Shown: one piece after another, positions 5,993-7,580 of the stretch
How the letters are laid out: each line of letters opens with the position of its first letter
Position numbering within the stretch: the stretch's first letter is position 1
NCBI GenBank assembly: GCA_029939635.1
Contig: JAOZSN010000053.1
Span: forward strand, 1 to 7,580
Length of the DNA stretch: 7,580 nucleotides
Direction of reading: 5' to 3'
Source of the DNA: Deltaproteobacteria bacterium
GTDB lineage: Bacteria; Desulfobacterota; Desulfobulbia; Desulfobulbales; SURF-16
Notes under the pieces: model-generated
Seen by the model: only the letters and a program-made list of their open reading frames with translations
Databases searched by the model: none
Told to the model about the DNA's origin: nothing
Translations under genes and position numbers: made by a program

Positions 5993-7099
5993 ATGAGTGA
6001 CGACACACAGAGCGATCATTTTGGACCTGAAATTAACCGCCGCAGTTTTATTAAGGGCTGCTCCATTATGGCTGCTGCCATGGGGCTCTCGGAGAGTATA
6101 GTTCCCCAAATGGTGGAAGCAGCCACCGCCCCTGGCCGACCACCAGTACTTTGGCTTCATTTCCAGGAATGCACAGGATGCACAGAGAGCCTGTTACGTG
6201 GCTCCCACCCCGACATTGGCCGGCTCATCCTTGATATAATTTCCCTGGATTACCATGAGACCATCATGGCTGCTGCTGGCCATCAGGCCGAGGCTAACCT
6301 GCACGCCACCCTGGATAAATATGCCGGCAAATTCATCTGTGTGGTTGAGGGAGCCATTCCCACTAAGGATAACGGCATATATTGCCAGATTGCCGGGCGC
6401 ACGGCCATGGATATCCTGGCCGAGGTTGCCCCTAAGGCGGCTGCCATTATTAGTATCGGCACCTGTGCATCCTTTGGCGGACTACAGGCGGCAGCCCCTA
6501 ATCCCACCGGCGCTGTAGGAGTGCAGGATTTAGTTTCAGGCACACCGATTATTAATATTCCTGGTTGCCCACCTAACCCCATCTCTTTTCTCGGCACAGT
6601 CCTCCATTACCTCACCTTTAACAAATTGCCTGCCCTGGATCACCTGAACCGACCCAAATTTGCCTATGGCCGTAAGATCCATGACCAGTGTGAACGCAGA
6701 CCACATTTTGATGAAGGTCGCTTTGTGGATCAATTTGGTGATGAAGCCCATAAACAGGGCTATTGTCTTTACAAGGTCGGCTGCAAGGGACCAGGCACCT
6801 ACTCAAACTGCCCGGTGGTACGATTCAATGATGTGGGTTCCTGGCCTGTTGGGGTGGGCCATGGTTGTATTGGCTGCACCGAACCAAACTTTTGGGACAC
6901 CATGACACCCTTTTACGAGAGAATGCCCCAGGTTAAGATACCAATGGGGGATGGCATTATTTCTGAAGTCGATTCCACAGGTAAAAAGGTGCTGGGAGTG
7001 ACAGCCGCTGCCATTGGTGCCCATGCAGCTGTGGGCATTGGCAAGTCTATGATGTGTAAGGATTGCAAGAAGGACGATAACCAAGGAGAAAAATCATGA
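5993..7099 (+). CDS. Group 1 [NiFe] hydrogenase small subunit, Tat-exported, with extended C-terminus
   Basis: This is the electron-transfer subunit of a periplasm-facing uptake-type hydrogenase (called hynB or hyaA in different lineages), 368 aa. A Tat signal begins NRRSFIKG (15-22), with a hydrophobic stretch to about 43. Proximal [4Fe-4S] ligands are C60 and C63 (ECTGCTES), C158 (GTCAS) and C192 (PGCPPNP). Distal ligands are H230, C233, C258 and C264. Medial ligands are C273, C292 and C295. Proline P285 in SWPV predicts a [3Fe-4S] medial cluster, as in standard [NiFe] rather than [NiFeSe] enzymes. The two extra cysteines of oxygen-tolerant enzymes are both glycine here (G62, G163). After the core (ending near FYER, 307-310) there are about 58 more residues, including the weakly hydrophobic LGVTAAAIGAHAAVGIG (334-350), as in membrane-associated small subunits, then an unusual CKDC (355-358) and a charged tail. 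The stop overlaps the next start as ATGA, showing translational coupling with the large subunit. Confidence 0.97.
   Translation: MSDDTQSDHFGPEINRRSFIKGCSIMAAAMGLSESIVPQMVEAATAPGRPPVLWLHFQECTGCTESLLRGSHPDIGRLILDIISLDYHETIMAAAGHQAEANLHATLDKYAGKFICVVEGAIPTKDNGIYCQIAGRTAMDILAEVAPKAAAIISIGTCASFGGLQAAAPNPTGAVGVQDLVSGTPIINIPGCPPNPISFLGTVLHYLTFNKLPALDHLNRPKFAYGRKIHDQCERRPHFDEGRFVDQFGDEAHKQGYCLYKVGCKGPGTYSNCPVVRFNDVGSWPVGVGHGCIGCTEPNFWDTMTPFYERMPQVKIPMGDGIISEVDSTGKKVLGVTAAAIGAHAAVGIGKSMMCKDCKKDDNQGEKS
7083..7088 (+). promoter_or_regulatory. Ribosome binding site of the hydrogenase large subunit
   Basis: AAGGAG lies 7 nt before the ATG at 7096, inside the last codons of the small-subunit gene. It is the same hexamer used for the small subunit and supports near-equal translation of the two partners. 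Confidence 0.8.
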
Positions 7100-7580
7100 C
7101 ACAACGAATTACCATCGACCCCATCACCCGTATTGAAGGCCATTTACGTATTGATACGGAAATTGATGGCGGCAAAGTCACCAAGGCCTGGTCATCAGGT
7201 CAGATGTGGCGCGGTATTGAGGTTATTCTCCAGGGCCGTGATCCTCGCGATGCCTGGCATTTTGTCCAACGTATTTGTGGCGTGTGTACCACGGTTCATG
7301 CCCTGGCCTCTGTACGTTGCGTTGAAAATGCCTTGGGCATCCAGATCCCCATGAATGCCCAGTATATCCGCAATATGGTTATGTCCATCCATGCCTTGCA
7401 CGATCATATTGTCCACTTCTATGTTCTTTCGGCCTTGGATTGGGTGGATGTGGTTTCAGCCCTTAAGGCTGATCCACGTAAAACTGCTGTGCTGGCCGAG
7501 AGCCTTTCTGAATGGCCAGGCAACAGTGCCAAGCGCTTCAAGGCCGTGCAAAACAAACTTAAAGCCTTGGTTGACAGTGG
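7096..7580 (+). CDS. Group 1 [NiFe] hydrogenase large (catalytic) subunit, N-terminal part (runs off right edge)
   Basis: The frame is open from the ATG at 7096 to the window end (161 codons plus two bases), against a usual length of roughly 550 aa. It encodes the subunit that binds the Ni-Fe(CN)2CO centre and splits or makes H2 (hynA or hyaB in different lineages). The N-terminus MTQRITIDPITRIEGHLRI is diagnostic: E14 in TRIEGH corresponds to the proton-transfer glutamate of the family. The first active-site motif RICGVCTTVHA supplies metal-binding C61 and C64. There is no signal peptide, so the folded protein should cross the membrane with its Tat-signalled small subunit. The C-terminal DPCxxC or selenocysteine motif lies outside the window, so [NiFe] versus [NiFeSe] cannot be read directly; the small-subunit proline at the medial cluster favours [NiFe]. 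Genes for a cytochrome b or maturation protease would be expected downstream but are not visible. Confidence 0.97.
   Translation, partial: MTQRITIDPITRIEGHLRIDTEIDGGKVTKAWSSGQMWRGIEVILQGRDPRDAWHFVQRICGVCTTVHALASVRCVENALGIQIPMNAQYIRNMVMSIHALHDHIVHFYVLSALDWVDVVSALKADPRKTAVLAESLSEWPGNSAKRFKAVQNKLKALVDS

Noticed and set aside
6803..7143. Minus-strand open frames opposite the hydrogenase genes
   Set aside because: They are short, overlap strongly supported hydrogenase coding sequence and show no domain or ribosome site.

Overview
The window looks like a chromosomal segment of an anaerobic, hydrogen-using member of the Desulfobacterota (former Deltaproteobacteria). The main clue is a group 1, Tat-exported [NiFe] hydrogenase whose small- and large-subunit genes are directly coupled, as in sulfate reducers. 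A large hybrid sensor kinase with an extracytoplasmic sensing domain and moderate base composition also fit. A Desulfobulbales (Desulfotalea-like) origin is my guess from general resemblance, not a demonstrated match.

Layout, left to right. A minus-strand gene runs off the left edge (1-1153). It encodes an exported M48 zinc metalloprotease with TPR repeats, of the BepA type. A roughly 200-bp divergent spacer follows, holding a perfect FNR-type palindrome (1178-1191) and a second, weaker palindrome (1274-1285). Plus-strand recN (1360-3009) encodes the SMC-like DNA-repair ATPase. It converges on a minus-strand hybrid histidine kinase (3084-5657). The 74-bp gap between their stop codons is almost wholly a long imperfect hairpin built of 7-bp-phased GAATNNN/ATTCNNN units, and these units continue into the last codons of the kinase.

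A 335-bp divergent spacer (5658-5992) separates the kinase from the hydrogenase operon. It contains a 10-bp-arm inverted repeat, a good sigma70-type promoter (TATAAT at 5877-5882), a perfect 7+2+7 palindrome where transcription should start (5884-5899), further copies of the same TACCTA hexamer, and a small leader hairpin. The operon starts with the small subunit (5993-7099). The large subunit (7096 onward) overlaps it by ATGA and runs off the right edge.

How the parts fit. The two hydrogenase genes form one translationally coupled unit making a periplasm-facing H2-oxidising (or H2-evolving) enzyme. The large subunit has no signal of its own and should be carried across with the Tat-signalled small subunit. 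The small subunit's Fe-S ligands predict an ordinary oxygen-sensitive relay with a [3Fe-4S] medial cluster. Its extended C-terminus suggests membrane association. The protease and RecN are housekeeping or stress functions. The sensor kinase has no DNA-binding partner in view, so a link to hydrogenase control is only a positional suggestion.

I see no mobile element, CRISPR array, tRNA or rRNA, and no clear evidence of a wholly new system. The most unusual signals are the heptad-phased hairpin and the operator architecture upstream of the hydrogenase.
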